A DNA stretch of 64,000 bases, taken from Pseudoflavonifractor sp. An44 (lineage in GTDB: Bacteria; Bacillota; Clostridia; Oscillospirales; Oscillospiraceae). The translations under genes were made by a program, and so were the position numbers. The notes beneath the pieces were generated by a model. The model did no database searches. It saw nothing but the letters and a program-made list of their open reading frames with translations, and was not told the origin of the DNA. The stretch covers positions 62,001-126,000 of the forward strand of contig NZ_NFIH01000003.1 of the NCBI RefSeq assembly GCF_002161675.1, read 5' to 3'. This document shows, in pieces, positions 8,753 through 20,620 of the stretch; position 1 is the first letter of the stretch, and every line of letters begins with the position of its first letter.

Positions 8753-9559
8753 TTAAAGTTTGTGACAGACAGGGCGGCGGCCCTGATAGGTGGTGACGTG
8801 GGAGAACCCGGCCTCCCGCAGCAGCTCCAGGGCCTCGGGAATCCCCAGGGCCATGTGCTCGGGCTGGTGGGCGTCCGACCCCACGGTGACATACTCGCCC
8901 CCGCAGTCCTTGAACCAGCGCAGCAGAGGCAGCCACTCCTCCAGGGACATGCCCCGGCAGGTGTTTACCTCCAGGGCGTGGCCGCTGGCGGCTACTTGGC
9001 GGAAGATCTCCTCCACTTGGTCCCGGAAGGGCTCCAGGGTCAGGTGCTGTCCGTCCCGGGCCATATAGCGCAGAGGATAGTTGATGTGGGCCAGGGAGTC
9101 GTAGCAATCCGGGTACTCCTTCACCAGCGCCCAGGTGTGGCTGAGGGCGTTTTCCACCGCCTGGCGGCACAGGCCGGGGTCAGCGGTGAAGTTGGTGAAG
9201 TAGAAATCCTGGTTGTTCTGCGCCCCAATCCAGTTGTGGAGGGAGCCCAGCACAAAGTCCAGCTCCTCCCCGGCCTGGGCCAGAATGGCCCGGGCAGCCT
9301 GGGGATTGTAGGGGGCGGAGCCCAGCTCCAGCCCCAGGCGCACGGTGAGGGGAGCGTCCCCCCGGGTGTGGTACTGGTCCAGAGCCTCCTGCCAGGGGAA
9401 GGTGAGGGTGGGCTTGCCGTCTCCGTCCAGCAGGTCGCAGTGGTCGGTGATGCACAGCTCCTGGACCCCCGCCTGTACGGCGGCGGCCATCATGTCAGAC
9501 AGGGAAGCGGTGCTGTCAAAGGAAATACGGGTGTGGGTATGGGAATCACAGAGATACAC
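8753..9559 (-). CDS. hisJ: PHP-domain phosphatase, HisJ-type histidinol-phosphatase
   Basis: The protein has 268 residues. The N-terminal PHP metal motif DSHTHT (5-10), ITDHCD, GSLHNW and the late GSDAHQPEHM all match the trinuclear-metal PHP phosphatases of the HisJ/HisK family. Those dephosphorylate histidinol phosphate in histidine synthesis. No other his gene is nearby, so a different phosphate ester is possible. The start is a GTG at 9559 with no clear Shine-Dalgarno sequence. The region upstream is occupied within a dozen bases by hairpin repeat family 2, which may have replaced the original leader. Confidence 0.8.
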   Translation of the reverse strand: MYLCDSHTHTRISFDSTASLSDMMAAAVQAGVQELCITDHCDLLDGDGKPTLTFPWQEALDQYHTRGDAPLTVRLGLELGSAPYNPQAARAILAQAGEELDFVLGSLHNWIGAQNNQDFYFTNFTADPGLCRQAVENALSHTWALVKEYPDCYDSLAHINYPLRYMARDGQHLTLEPFRDQVEEIFRQVAASGHALEVNTCRGMSLEEWLPLLRWFKDCGGEYVTVGSDAHQPEHMALGIPEALELLREAGFSHVTTYQGRRPVCHKL

Positions 9560-9570
9560 AGGGAATCAGC

Positions 9571-9744
9571 CTCGCAGAGTTTTCCCGCCCGCAGGCGGGA
9601 AAAGAATCGGAATCACGTTATTTTCACGGACATGTGCCGGGAAAATAACACTTCTCATGGCGGATGGGGTGACTTTTTCGTAAGAAATCGAGCCACATCC
9701 GCCATGCAAAACCTTCTCCAAAGAAGTCCTTGGACTTCTTTGGA
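9571..9744 (+). repeat. Hairpin repeat family 2, copy 2
   Basis: It starts with CTCGCAGAG. Hairpin 1 is TTTTCCCGCC/GGCGGGAAAA (9580-9603). Hairpin 2 is GTTATTTTC/GAAAATAAC (9617-9649) around ACATGTGCC. The linker is ACTTCT. Hairpin 3 is CATGGCGGATG/CATCCGCCATG (9656-9706) enclosing a 29-base loop that is shared almost exactly with the copy at 47701. A final CCAAAGAAG/CTTCTTTGG hairpin (9718-9743) ends against the stop codon of the glycosyltransferase gene. The whole intergenic space between that gene and hisJ is made of this element. Confidence 0.75.
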
Positions 9745-11760
9745 TTATAGAGGCCAGCTGGGGAACCAACGCAGGAACACCTCGCTGTACCACAGCGGGA
9801 TATACAGTCCGGTGAGGGCGGGGTAGAAGATGGCGTACACCGCCACGGTGCACCCGGTGAAGCCGTAGACGGCCAGGGTGGCCCCCTTCTTGTGCCGGTC
9901 CAGCATGTCGTTCATCAGATAGGCGATGGCGAAGACCAGGAACAGGATGGTGGGGAAGTAGTGATAGGCAAACAGGGTGCGGCCAATGGGCAGCCAAGGC
10001 AGGAACTGAGAGAGAATGGCGATGAGGATGAACAGTCCCCGTCCACACTTGCGGCGGATGGTCTGGATGAGCACGGCGAAGAAGGCCAGCAGGCCTGCCC
10101 AGGACACCAGGGGATTGTTAAAGGAGGCAAACAGACTCTTGACTCCCTCGGTGTTGGCCAAATCCAGGTCCCGATAGTACAGGATGGGCCGGGCGTCAAA
10201 AATCCACTGATACCAGCTGGACTGGTAGGGGTGGGTGGAGTGGACGCCCTGGTGGTAGGAGAGCATGAACTCCTGGTTGCTCCACATCACATTCAGCAGG
10301 TTGTCCAGGGTGAGATTGCCCTGGGCAGTGGCGTAGGGGATGTAGGAGGCGGTGTAGATCACCGAGGGCAGGAGCACAAAGAAGATGATGGACAGGGACG
10401 TGGTGCTCAGCACGAAGCTGATGAAGTCGAAGCCCTGGGGGTCCAGCTTCCACTCCCGGTATCGGAACACCAGGCCCAGCAGCCACATCACTGCCAGACC
10501 GGCCCCGGCGTAGATCACCGTCCACTTGCAGGCGCAGCCGATGCCCCAGAACAGTCCGCACAGGAACAGGGGCACAGCGGTTTTCCGCAGGGAAGAGCCC
10601 ACGGGGCAGCACAGCCAGCGGTACATAAAGTAGTAGGACACCAGGATGAAGAACACCCCGTAGGTGTCTATGGTGCCGATGCGCGTCTGTACCAGGTGCA
10701 TGAAGTCAAAGGCGAAGAGACAGGTGCCGCAGAAGGCCACCGGGGTCTTGCCAAAGAAGTTTTTCAGGAACACATAGAGGATGGGCAGCATGAGCACCCC
10801 GAACAGGGTCCCCATAAATCGCCAGCCAAAGGGCACCATGCCGAAGAGGGCGATGCCAAGGGACATGATGAGCTTGCCCAGGGGCGGGTGGGAGACCTCA
10901 TAGGGGTAGATGTTGTTCCGATGCTCCAGAGCGGTGCGGGGGTGGTAGATTTCGTCGAAGTAGGAGGAGTTCATATAGGTCTGCTTGGTGGTCCACTCCT
11001 CCGGCTCGTCAAACAGGGCCTCAGCCCCCACGTCCACGTGATCGGGGGTGAGAGGCTCGCCGTCACTCCACAGGGCCAGCTCGGCCAGCCACACACCTTC
11101 TGTCCGGTCAGCGGTGGTGGCGGTGATGCGGAAGGTGGTGGCCTCCAGAGTGATGGGGGCCACGTCCATGCCCTCGGGAATCTGGTTTAAGTCCACGGTC
11201 TCCCATTTAAATAAGGTGGCGTAGTTCTGGTCCAGGTCCACCCACTTCCAGTCCGAGCCGTTGTTGGTGTACTCCAGACGGTAGGTGCCAGTGCCCAGAG
11301 AGGTGTAGAAGGAGATCTCGTCCACCTTTACCGGCTGGGAGAAGGAGAAGGTGTAGGAGTCCCCCTGTTGGAACTTCACGTAGGACTCCGGGGCGGACAT
11401 ACTGCCCAGCTGGAAGAAGGCGGTGATGGCGTAGATCACCGTCACCAACACCAGGGGAATCCAGTCGCACCGCTCCATGGGGGTGTAGGGCAGAGTGAGG
11501 CTCATGGACTTGCGCCGGGACTGGGCCTCGGACATGGCAATCCACTCCAGGGAGTTGGCCCGGGGCTTGAGGCAGTACCAGTAATACACGAAAAAGGCCA
11601 CCACAATGGCCATCCCCATCAGTGCAAACACAAAGGCGGGGGAGAGATTGGTGAAGAACCAGCCAACCCCGGTGACCGCGCTGTCCCAACCCTGCTGTAT
11701 TCGCTCAAACAGGTTGGGAGAGGCGGAGGGCGTGGCGGTGGCAGCGGTGAAAAGCTCCAT
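9745..11760 (-). CDS. PMT-family (GT39) membrane glycosyltransferase with inserted discoidin-like domain
   Basis: The protein has 671 residues and about ten or more hydrophobic segments. Two lie at the N-terminus (about 40-62 and 98-117). An extracytoplasmic insert of roughly 120 residues (about 120-245) reads like an F5/8 type C (discoidin) fold: SYVKFQQGDSYTFSF, RLEYTNNGSDW, FRITATTADRT, WLAELALWSDG. The PMT catalytic region then begins at SYFDEIYHPRTALEH and YEVSHPPLGKLIMSLGI, with the acidic DE expected in the first luminal loop. PMT enzymes move a sugar from a polyprenyl phosphate carrier to protein or glycan outside the membrane; the acceptor here is unknown. An AGGAGG precedes the ATG. 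It is transcribed divergently from hrcA. Confidence 0.85.
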   Translation of the reverse strand: MELFTAATATPSASPNLFERIQQGWDSAVTGVGWFFTNLSPAFVFALMGMAIVVAFFVYYWYCLKPRANSLEWIAMSEAQSRRKSMSLTLPYTPMERCDWIPLVLVTVIYAITAFFQLGSMSAPESYVKFQQGDSYTFSFSQPVKVDEISFYTSLGTGTYRLEYTNNGSDWKWVDLDQNYATLFKWETVDLNQIPEGMDVAPITLEATTFRITATTADRTEGVWLAELALWSDGEPLTPDHVDVGAEALFDEPEEWTTKQTYMNSSYFDEIYHPRTALEHRNNIYPYEVSHPPLGKLIMSLGIALFGMVPFGWRFMGTLFGVLMLPILYVFLKNFFGKTPVAFCGTCLFAFDFMHLVQTRIGTIDTYGVFFILVSYYFMYRWLCCPVGSSLRKTAVPLFLCGLFWGIGCACKWTVIYAGAGLAVMWLLGLVFRYREWKLDPQGFDFISFVLSTTSLSIIFFVLLPSVIYTASYIPYATAQGNLTLDNLLNVMWSNQEFMLSYHQGVHSTHPYQSSWYQWIFDARPILYYRDLDLANTEGVKSLFASFNNPLVSWAGLLAFFAVLIQTIRRKCGRGLFILIAILSQFLPWLPIGRTLFAYHYFPTILFLVFAIAYLMNDMLDRHKKGATLAVYGFTGCTVAVYAIFYPALTGLYIPLWYSEVFLRWFPSWPL

Positions 11761-11951
11761 AGCGGTTGACCTCCTAGGTGAACATAGACATAGATATACA
11801 TATTTTACTACGAATGGCCGCTGATGAAAAGACTCAAATGTGAAATTACCCCGCTCTTCCGGGAATTGTTAGCAATCGGCCTGGAATACTGCAAAAAACC
11901 CTGTGTGTTTTATCCCCCATTTCCATTCACATTTAATTTACAACTGAACTA

Positions 11952-12011
11952 TTGACAATTCACGGGGGTGGTGGTACAGTATCTTTAGCACTCGGGGATA
12001 GTGAGTGCTAA
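11952..12011 (+). promoter_or_regulatory. hrcA-grpE-dnaK-dnaJ promoter with CIRCE operator
   Basis: TTGACA (11952-11957), 17 bases, TACAGT (11975-11980), then a perfect CIRCE (11985-12011) TTAGCACTC-N9-GAGTGCTAA right at the expected transcript start. HrcA therefore represses its own operon. Confidence 0.93.
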
Positions 12012-12035
12012 TACGAGAGAACAGGAGGATGCCGC

Positions 12036-13100
12036 TTGGACCTGACAGAACGAAAAAAGAAAATTTTGCGGGCTGTGGTGGAAAGCTATATCCGCACCGC
12101 CGAGCCGGTGGGCTCCAAGGCGATTTTGGAACTGGCGGATTTAAAGGTATCCTCCGCCACCATTCGAAATGAACTCTCCGACCTCACCGAGATGGGGTAT
12201 CTGGAGCAGCCCCACACCTCCGCCGGACGGGTGCCGTCCCCCAAGGGGTATCGGCTGTACGTCAACGAGCTGATGGAGGAACAGCGGCTGAGTCTGGAGG
12301 AGACGAAGCAGATCAACGACGCCCTGCATTTGAAAATGCAGGAGCTGGACAAGGTCATCGACCAGGCCGGGCGCATGGTGTCCCAGCTGACCAACTATCC
12401 CGCCTTTGCCTTGGCGGGGGAGCGGCGGCGCACCACCATCCGACGCTATGACCTCATCATGGTGGACACCAACTCGTTCATCGTGGTGGTGATGACGGAC
12501 AGCAACGTGGTGAAAAACAAGCTCATCCGCCTGCCCACCGACCTGTCCCAGCCCCAGCTGCAAATGCTCACCACCCTGCTCAACGCCTCCTTTGTGGGCA
12601 AGAGCCTGGAGGAGCTGACCCCCGAACTGATGCGGGTGGCGGAACACGCGGCTGGCAGTGCCTATGGCCTCATCTCCCTGGTGGTGTCCTTTGCCATGGA
12701 GGTGCTGGACGCCCTGGAGCACGGCCCGGTGTACACCGCCGGAACCAGCCACATTTTAGACCACCCGGAGTACCGGGACGTGGACAAAGCCCAGAAGCTC
12801 ATGAGCTACCTCAATGAGGAGCAGGCCCTGGCCAACGTGCTGGACCTGCCCGCCCTCAGTGAAGACAACACCAAAATCCTCATTGGGCCCGAGAACGTGG
12901 CCGATGAATTAAAGGATACCAGCGTGGTGCTGGCCAGCTACGACATCGGAGACGGCATGAAAGGCGTCATCGGTGTGGTGGGGCCCACCCGCATGGATTA
13001 CGCCAAGGTGGCCGCCAAGCTGTCCTACGTGGCAGACGGCCTGTCCAAGCTCTTTGGACAGGGAGAACTGCCCCCAGCCATTGGCGAAAAGGAGGAATAG
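12036..13100 (+). CDS. hrcA: Heat-inducible transcription repressor HrcA
   Basis: The protein has 354 residues, usual for HrcA. It has an N-terminal winged helix (about 1-75; KKILRAVVESYIRTAEPVGS, SATIRNELSDLTEMGYLEQPHTSAGR) and a C-terminal GAF-like sensing domain ending in GVIGVVGPTRMDYAKV. It binds CIRCE sites and is kept active by GroEL. The start codon is TTG at 12036, seven bases after AGGAGGA; no in-frame ATG fits better. Three CIRCE sites in this window (4264, 11985, 32847) are its visible regulon. Confidence 0.97.
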   Translation: MDLTERKKKILRAVVESYIRTAEPVGSKAILELADLKVSSATIRNELSDLTEMGYLEQPHTSAGRVPSPKGYRLYVNELMEEQRLSLEETKQINDALHLKMQELDKVIDQAGRMVSQLTNYPAFALAGERRRTTIRRYDLIMVDTNSFIVVVMTDSNVVKNKLIRLPTDLSQPQLQMLTTLLNASFVGKSLEELTPELMRVAEHAAGSAYGLISLVVSFAMEVLDALEHGPVYTAGTSHILDHPEYRDVDKAQKLMSYLNEEQALANVLDLPALSEDNTKILIGPENVADELKDTSVVLASYDIGDGMKGVIGVVGPTRMDYAKVAAKLSYVADGLSKLFGQGELPPAIGEKEE

Positions 13101-13106
13101 TACCCC

Positions 13107-15573
<2,467 letters not shown>

Positions 15574-15589
15574 GTAATTGACCGGGTTT

Positions 15590-15623
15590 CACAAGCGGGG
15601 TGCATCAAACCACCCCGCTTGTG
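15590..15623 (+). promoter_or_regulatory. Intercistronic hairpin between dnaK and dnaJ
   Basis: A perfect 13-bp stem CACAAGCGGGGTG/CACCCCGCTTGTG has an 8-base loop and no U-run after it. It is more likely to set relative mRNA stability or partial termination than to end the transcript. Confidence 0.6.
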
Positions 15624-15663
15624 GCAGGTTTATTTATCCTGCCCAGTGAGGTGACGACATACA

Positions 15664-16836
<1,173 letters not shown>

Positions 16837-16851
16837 AAAATCAAAAAATGA

Positions 16852-16892
16852 AATGCGGAAGGTCTTCTGTAGGACCTTCCGCATTCTTTTTT
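16852..16892 (+). terminator. Intrinsic terminator of the dnaK operon
   Basis: AATGCGGAAGGTC pairs with GACCTTCCGCATT and is followed by CTTTTTT. Confidence 0.92.
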
Positions 16893-16900
16893 GTCAAACC

Positions 16901-16929
16901 TTGCGTGTGGGATGGCCATGGTGTAAAAT
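16901..16929 (+). promoter_or_regulatory. Promoter of the SIR2-STAND gene
   Basis: TTGCGT (16901-16906), 17 bases, TAAAAT (16924-16929). It lies directly behind the dnaJ terminator, so the gene has its own transcription unit. Confidence 0.6.
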
Positions 16930-16967
16930 GGATAAAATAGACGGTACAGACAGGAGGAAATCGAGCC

Positions 16968-19900
16968 ATGGCAGCCATCACTTTTATGGAAATTATGAAC
17001 TGCTATCCCGATAATAAAATGGTTTATGACCATATCAAACGGGACTGTGGCAAACTGATTCCCTTTGTGGGGGCAGGCCTGTCCGTGCCTGGCTATCCTC
17101 TGTGGCCCAAGGCCCTGAAAGGACTGGCGGAACAGGTGGCAGTACCGGAGACAAAAAGCGATATTTTAGATATGGTAGAGGGGGAAAGGCCCCAGCTGCT
17201 GGAGGCGGCACAGGCCCTGGAAGATTACTGGGGAGAAGGAGGGATGGCAGATCATCTGCTGGAGCTGTTCTCCGCCGCCAAAATCCCGGAGCACAAGGAG
17301 AAGTTGCACCATCAGAGCGTCTGGTTGCTGCCCCTGCTGTTTCCAGGAAAGCCTGCGGTGACCACCAACTTTGACCGGGTGCTGGAGACGGTGTACCACA
17401 TGCAAGGGTGTCAGTTTGACACGAAGATTTTGCCCAACCGCCAGGAATTGCAAGACCAATTGCGGCAGGGAGAGCGCCACGGCCTGCTGAAGCTCCACGG
17501 GGACATCGGAAGCGAAACCCTGGAGTATTCCTCCATCATCTTTGGAAAGCGGCAGTATGAGGAGGCCTACCAGCCGGGGACTCCCATGGTAACCAATCTA
17601 CAGGCGTGGTTTTCGGGGAAAATGCTGCTGTTTTTGGGATGCAGCCTGAAAGCAGATGAATATTTGAACTTGTTGCAGGAAGTGGTACAGCTGCATCCCG
17701 GGGTGACCCATTATGCCATTTTGGAGCGCACAAATAAGAAGGATGCCGCCGCACGGGCCAGGCAGCTGAGGGACCAGTGGGGAATCCGTGCCCTGTTTTA
17801 TCCAAAGGGGCGGCACGAGGCGGTTCGGGTTATCCTGGAAAAGCTGCTGGAGGACCGGAACCCCACTGCCTATCAGGCCCTGTCCACCCACGTGGGGGCG
17901 TTACCCGACCAGAGCCCCAGCAGCCGCTTTCACTACAAAAGTGGGTCGGTCTCCTTCCATGGCAGACGGAAGGAACTGGAGCAGCTGCGGGAATTTTGCG
18001 GACAGGAGCATGTGGCCTTTCGCTGGTGGGCAGTGACCGGAGCGGGCGGCGCAGGGAAAAGCCGCCTGGTGTATGAGTTCGGGCGGGAGATGGAGGCCTC
18101 GGGGTGGAACGTGCTGTGGCTCAACTCCGCCCATATGGACCACTTGGACACCCTGCCCATCCCCACCAAGACCCTGGTGGTGGTGGACTATGCCCAGGCC
18201 TATTTGGGGCCCCTGGGACACTGGATGGAACAACTGGCCCAGAAGCCCCACCTGGTCCCGGTGCGGCTTCTCCTGTTGGAGCGGGACGGTGCAAATCTGG
18301 ATAGCAGCTCCTGGGGGAGTGGATTAAGAGCCGAGGTGGGTCGGGTTACCCTTGTCCGCCAATCCTGTTGGAGGGAGCCTTTTTTACAGCTGGAGCCTTT
18401 GCAGGAGGAGGAACTTCTCTGCATCATGACAGATTTTGCGGCCACGGTGGGAAAGAACCTGCCAGAAGCCAAGGGCCAGCAGCTTCTGGACACCTTGAAA
18501 ACCACGGACCCAGAATTGCGCCGCCCCCTGTATGCTATGTTTCTCACCGATGCATGGGCCAATGGAGAAAAGCCAGAGAAGTGGGGACAGAAGGCGGTTC
18601 TGGACTATGTGCTGCAACGGGAAAATGAGTATTTTGAGGAGAAACTAGGACCAAAATTGTACGACTTGTCCGAAGTATTTTGTCAATTGCGTCTGGTGGC
18701 TACCATTTGGGATGGGATTACCCCGGAGCAAGTGGCCCAGGAATATCCCCATCTGTGGAGTGAGGTTCAGGTCCAGGCAAATGCATTCAATTGTGCGAAA
18801 TTGGAGAAAAAAATGCTTCGACAGGCGGGATTGCTCCAAGGAACAGAACTGGCTGGACTAAAACCGGACCTGTTGGGGGAGTATTTTGTGCTCCAGCACC
18901 TGGAGGAGCCAGAAGTGTTGCAGTTGCTCTTCCCGGATGGGTGGCAGGCAAAGGGGAGAATTGTGGCGTTTGTGTTTCATATGTATTTGGATTATCATGA
19001 TAAACTGGAGGATATGGAGGCATTTTGGAAGAATATGCTCTGCCCTTTCACGGGGACGATAAGGATATATGGGATGATGTGGGTGAATGTGGCAGGGCTT
19101 TCAAATACACATAATGTACTCGCAGTTGATAGGCTAAAGAGATTGTGGGAAGTAGGTGGAAAGCTACCAGTGGATGCACTATTGTATGCCCAGGGGCTGT
19201 ACAACCTATCCTGTGATCAAGAGATAGAGGGGAGAGAAGTCACCGTAGAGCGGTTAAAGGAACTACAGGAACGGTATTATGGGAATGAGGATATTGCCCT
19301 TGCATATGCCCAGGGTCTGGTGAACCTGACCGCCAAGCAAGCATTAGAGCAGGTGGAAGTCAGCGTAGAGGGGTTAAGGGAGCTACAGGAGCGGTATTAT
19401 GGGAATGAGGATATTGCCCTTGCATATGCCCAGGGGCTGGCAAACCTGACCGCCAAGCAAGAGTTAGAGGAAGTAAAAACCACCATGGGGCGATTAAGGG
19501 AACTACAGGAACGGTATTCTGGGAATGAAGAGATTGCCGTTACATATGCCAAAGGTTTGGTGAACCTGTCCTGTGATCAAGATGTAGCGGAAGCGGAAGC
19601 CAGCGTAGAGCGGTTAAGGGAAGTACAGGAACGGTATTATGGGAATGAGGAAATTGCTCTCCGGTATGCCCGGGGGCTGTTCAATCTAACCAATAAGCAG
19701 GAATTGGAGGGAAGAGAAGTCACTGTAGAGCGGTTAAAGGAGCTACAGGAACGGTATTTTGGGAGTGAGGAGATTGCCTTAGAGTATGCCAAGGGGCTGT
19801 TCAACCTGTCCTGTGATCAGAAGGTAGAGGAAGCGCAAGTCACTGTAGAGCGGCTAAGGGCACTACAGGAACGGTATTGTGGGAATGAGGAAATTGCTCT

Positions 19901-20297
19901 CCAGTATGCCTGGGGGCTATTCAACCTGTCCTGTGATCAAGATGTAGCGGAAGCGGAAGCCACGATAGAGCGGTTAGCGGAGTTACATGAGCAGTATTCA
20001 GGGAACCAGAAGATAGCCCTTGAGTATGCTAAGGGGCTGGTGAACCTTTCTGATAGACAGGCGGTTGGGGAAGTCCTAGAAACGATACGACATTTAGAAA
20101 AGTTATACCGTATGTACTCTGACAACGAGGAGATGAATGTTCAATACGCCATGGGGCTGTATAACCTGGCTGAAAAGCAAGCTGCTCAGGAGGTGCAAAT
20201 TACGATACCTAAAATAGAAAGATTGCGTCTAAAATATCCTGAAAATGAGGACGTAAAAGAAATTTTAAACGCATTGGAAAAATTGCAAGATAGATAA
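16968..20297 (+). CDS. SIR2-STAND NTPase with C-terminal 40-residue repeats (Avs-like anti-phage protein)
   Basis: The protein has 1109 residues. Residues 25-280 form a SIR2-like domain: PFVGAGLS (33-40), TTNFDRVLE with N134, KLHGD with H177, and LLFLGCSLKADE. A STAND-type NTPase follows, with Walker A GAGGAGKS (358-365) and Walker B-like LVVVDYAQ (403-410), then a helical region (about 440-740). From residue 743 nine repeats of 40 residues run almost to the end, each with GLxNLxxxQ, VERLRELQERYxGNEEIAxxYA. This order (NADase-type effector, NTPase switch, superhelical sensor) is that of Avs5-like defence proteins, which sense a phage protein and deplete NAD+. The function is inferred by architecture. 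It is a single-gene unit with its own promoter. Start: ATG at 16968 after AGGAGG. Confidence 0.82.
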   Translation: MAAITFMEIMNCYPDNKMVYDHIKRDCGKLIPFVGAGLSVPGYPLWPKALKGLAEQVAVPETKSDILDMVEGERPQLLEAAQALEDYWGEGGMADHLLELFSAAKIPEHKEKLHHQSVWLLPLLFPGKPAVTTNFDRVLETVYHMQGCQFDTKILPNRQELQDQLRQGERHGLLKLHGDIGSETLEYSSIIFGKRQYEEAYQPGTPMVTNLQAWFSGKMLLFLGCSLKADEYLNLLQEVVQLHPGVTHYAILERTNKKDAAARARQLRDQWGIRALFYPKGRHEAVRVILEKLLEDRNPTAYQALSTHVGALPDQSPSSRFHYKSGSVSFHGRRKELEQLREFCGQEHVAFRWWAVTGAGGAGKSRLVYEFGREMEASGWNVLWLNSAHMDHLDTLPIPTKTLVVVDYAQAYLGPLGHWMEQLAQKPHLVPVRLLLLERDGANLDSSSWGSGLRAEVGRVTLVRQSCWREPFLQLEPLQEEELLCIMTDFAATVGKNLPEAKGQQLLDTLKTTDPELRRPLYAMFLTDAWANGEKPEKWGQKAVLDYVLQRENEYFEEKLGPKLYDLSEVFCQLRLVATIWDGITPEQVAQEYPHLWSEVQVQANAFNCAKLEKKMLRQAGLLQGTELAGLKPDLLGEYFVLQHLEEPEVLQLLFPDGWQAKGRIVAFVFHMYLDYHDKLEDMEAFWKNMLCPFTGTIRIYGMMWVNVAGLSNTHNVLAVDRLKRLWEVGGKLPVDALLYAQGLYNLSCDQEIEGREVTVERLKELQERYYGNEDIALAYAQGLVNLTAKQALEQVEVSVEGLRELQERYYGNEDIALAYAQGLANLTAKQELEEVKTTMGRLRELQERYSGNEEIAVTYAKGLVNLSCDQDVAEAEASVERLREVQERYYGNEEIALRYARGLFNLTNKQELEGREVTVERLKELQERYFGSEEIALEYAKGLFNLSCDQKVEEAQVTVERLRALQERYCGNEEIALQYAWGLFNLSCDQDVAEAEATIERLAELHEQYSGNQKIALEYAKGLVNLSDRQAVGEVLETIRHLEKLYRMYSDNEEMNVQYAMGLYNLAEKQAAQEVQITIPKIERLRLKYPENEDVKEILNALEKLQDR
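19194..20273 (+). repeat. Nine tandem 120-bp coding repeats
   Basis: The period is 120 bases, visible as the recurring run GGTATTxTGGGAATGAGG. The first seven units are close in DNA sequence and the last two are diverged. Third-codon positions are also similar, so the inner units look recently duplicated or homogenised. The stretch is lower in GC than the genes around it. Confidence 0.9.
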
Positions 20298-20333
20298 TAT
20301 GGCAGATACAAACTGTAAGGTATGACACAAAAT

Positions 20334-20372
20334 AAGAGTGCGGGAGGAAGTTCGACTTTCTCCCGCACTCTT
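20334..20372. terminator. Bidirectional terminator between the SIR2-STAND gene and the gene remnant
   Basis: AAGAGTGCGGGAG pairs with CTCCCGCACTCTT. T-rich stretches follow on both strands. Confidence 0.8.
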
Positions 20373-20381
20373 GCTATTTAT

Positions 20382-20540
20382 TCACTCGTCTAAGTAATAT
20401 TGAATCTCACCCACCTGGGCTTCAATCAGCTCCTCCATGGCCTGGTCCACCGCCTCCGTCAGCTCCTTGGGGGGATTGACCGTAGTGTACTCCAGGCCGT
20501 GCTCCTGGCAGGATTCCTCCCATTCGCTGGTTGGCCGGGC
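20382..20540 (-). pseudogene. C-terminal remnant of an unknown gene, cut by a palindromic repeat
   Basis: About 50 codons read well as protein on the minus strand. They include SEWEESCQEHGLEYTTVNPP and end in EIQYYLDE, with an acidic helical character and a proper stop and terminator. Upstream the frame runs directly into the GTAGGGG palindrome at 20541-20620. Beyond that it runs into low-complexity Arg/Pro/Gly translation with no start or ribosome-binding site. The simplest reading is that an insertion or deletion removed the front of the gene. The family is not recognised. Confidence 0.5.
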
Positions 20541-20620
20541 GTAGGGGAGGGGCTTGCCCCTCCCGAATTTTCTAGGGCAACATCGAGGCACCCACGGGCC
20601 GGGCAAGCCACGGCCCCTAC
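20541..20620. repeat. GTAGGGG-bounded palindromic repeat
   Basis: Ends GTAGGGG (20541-20547) and CCCCTAC (20614-20620) are inverted. Between them lie two strong hairpins, GGGAGGGGC/GCCCCTCCC and GGGCC/GGCCC. Similar GC-rich palindromes are common in gut Clostridia genomes (recollection, not a search). The following stretch to 20730 is GC-rich and has no supportable feature. Confidence 0.6.

Noticed and set aside
19194-20273. Regular 120-base repeats considered as a CRISPR array or satellite.
   Set aside because: The units are contiguous without spacers, stay in frame and form the C-terminal repeats of the SIR2-STAND protein.
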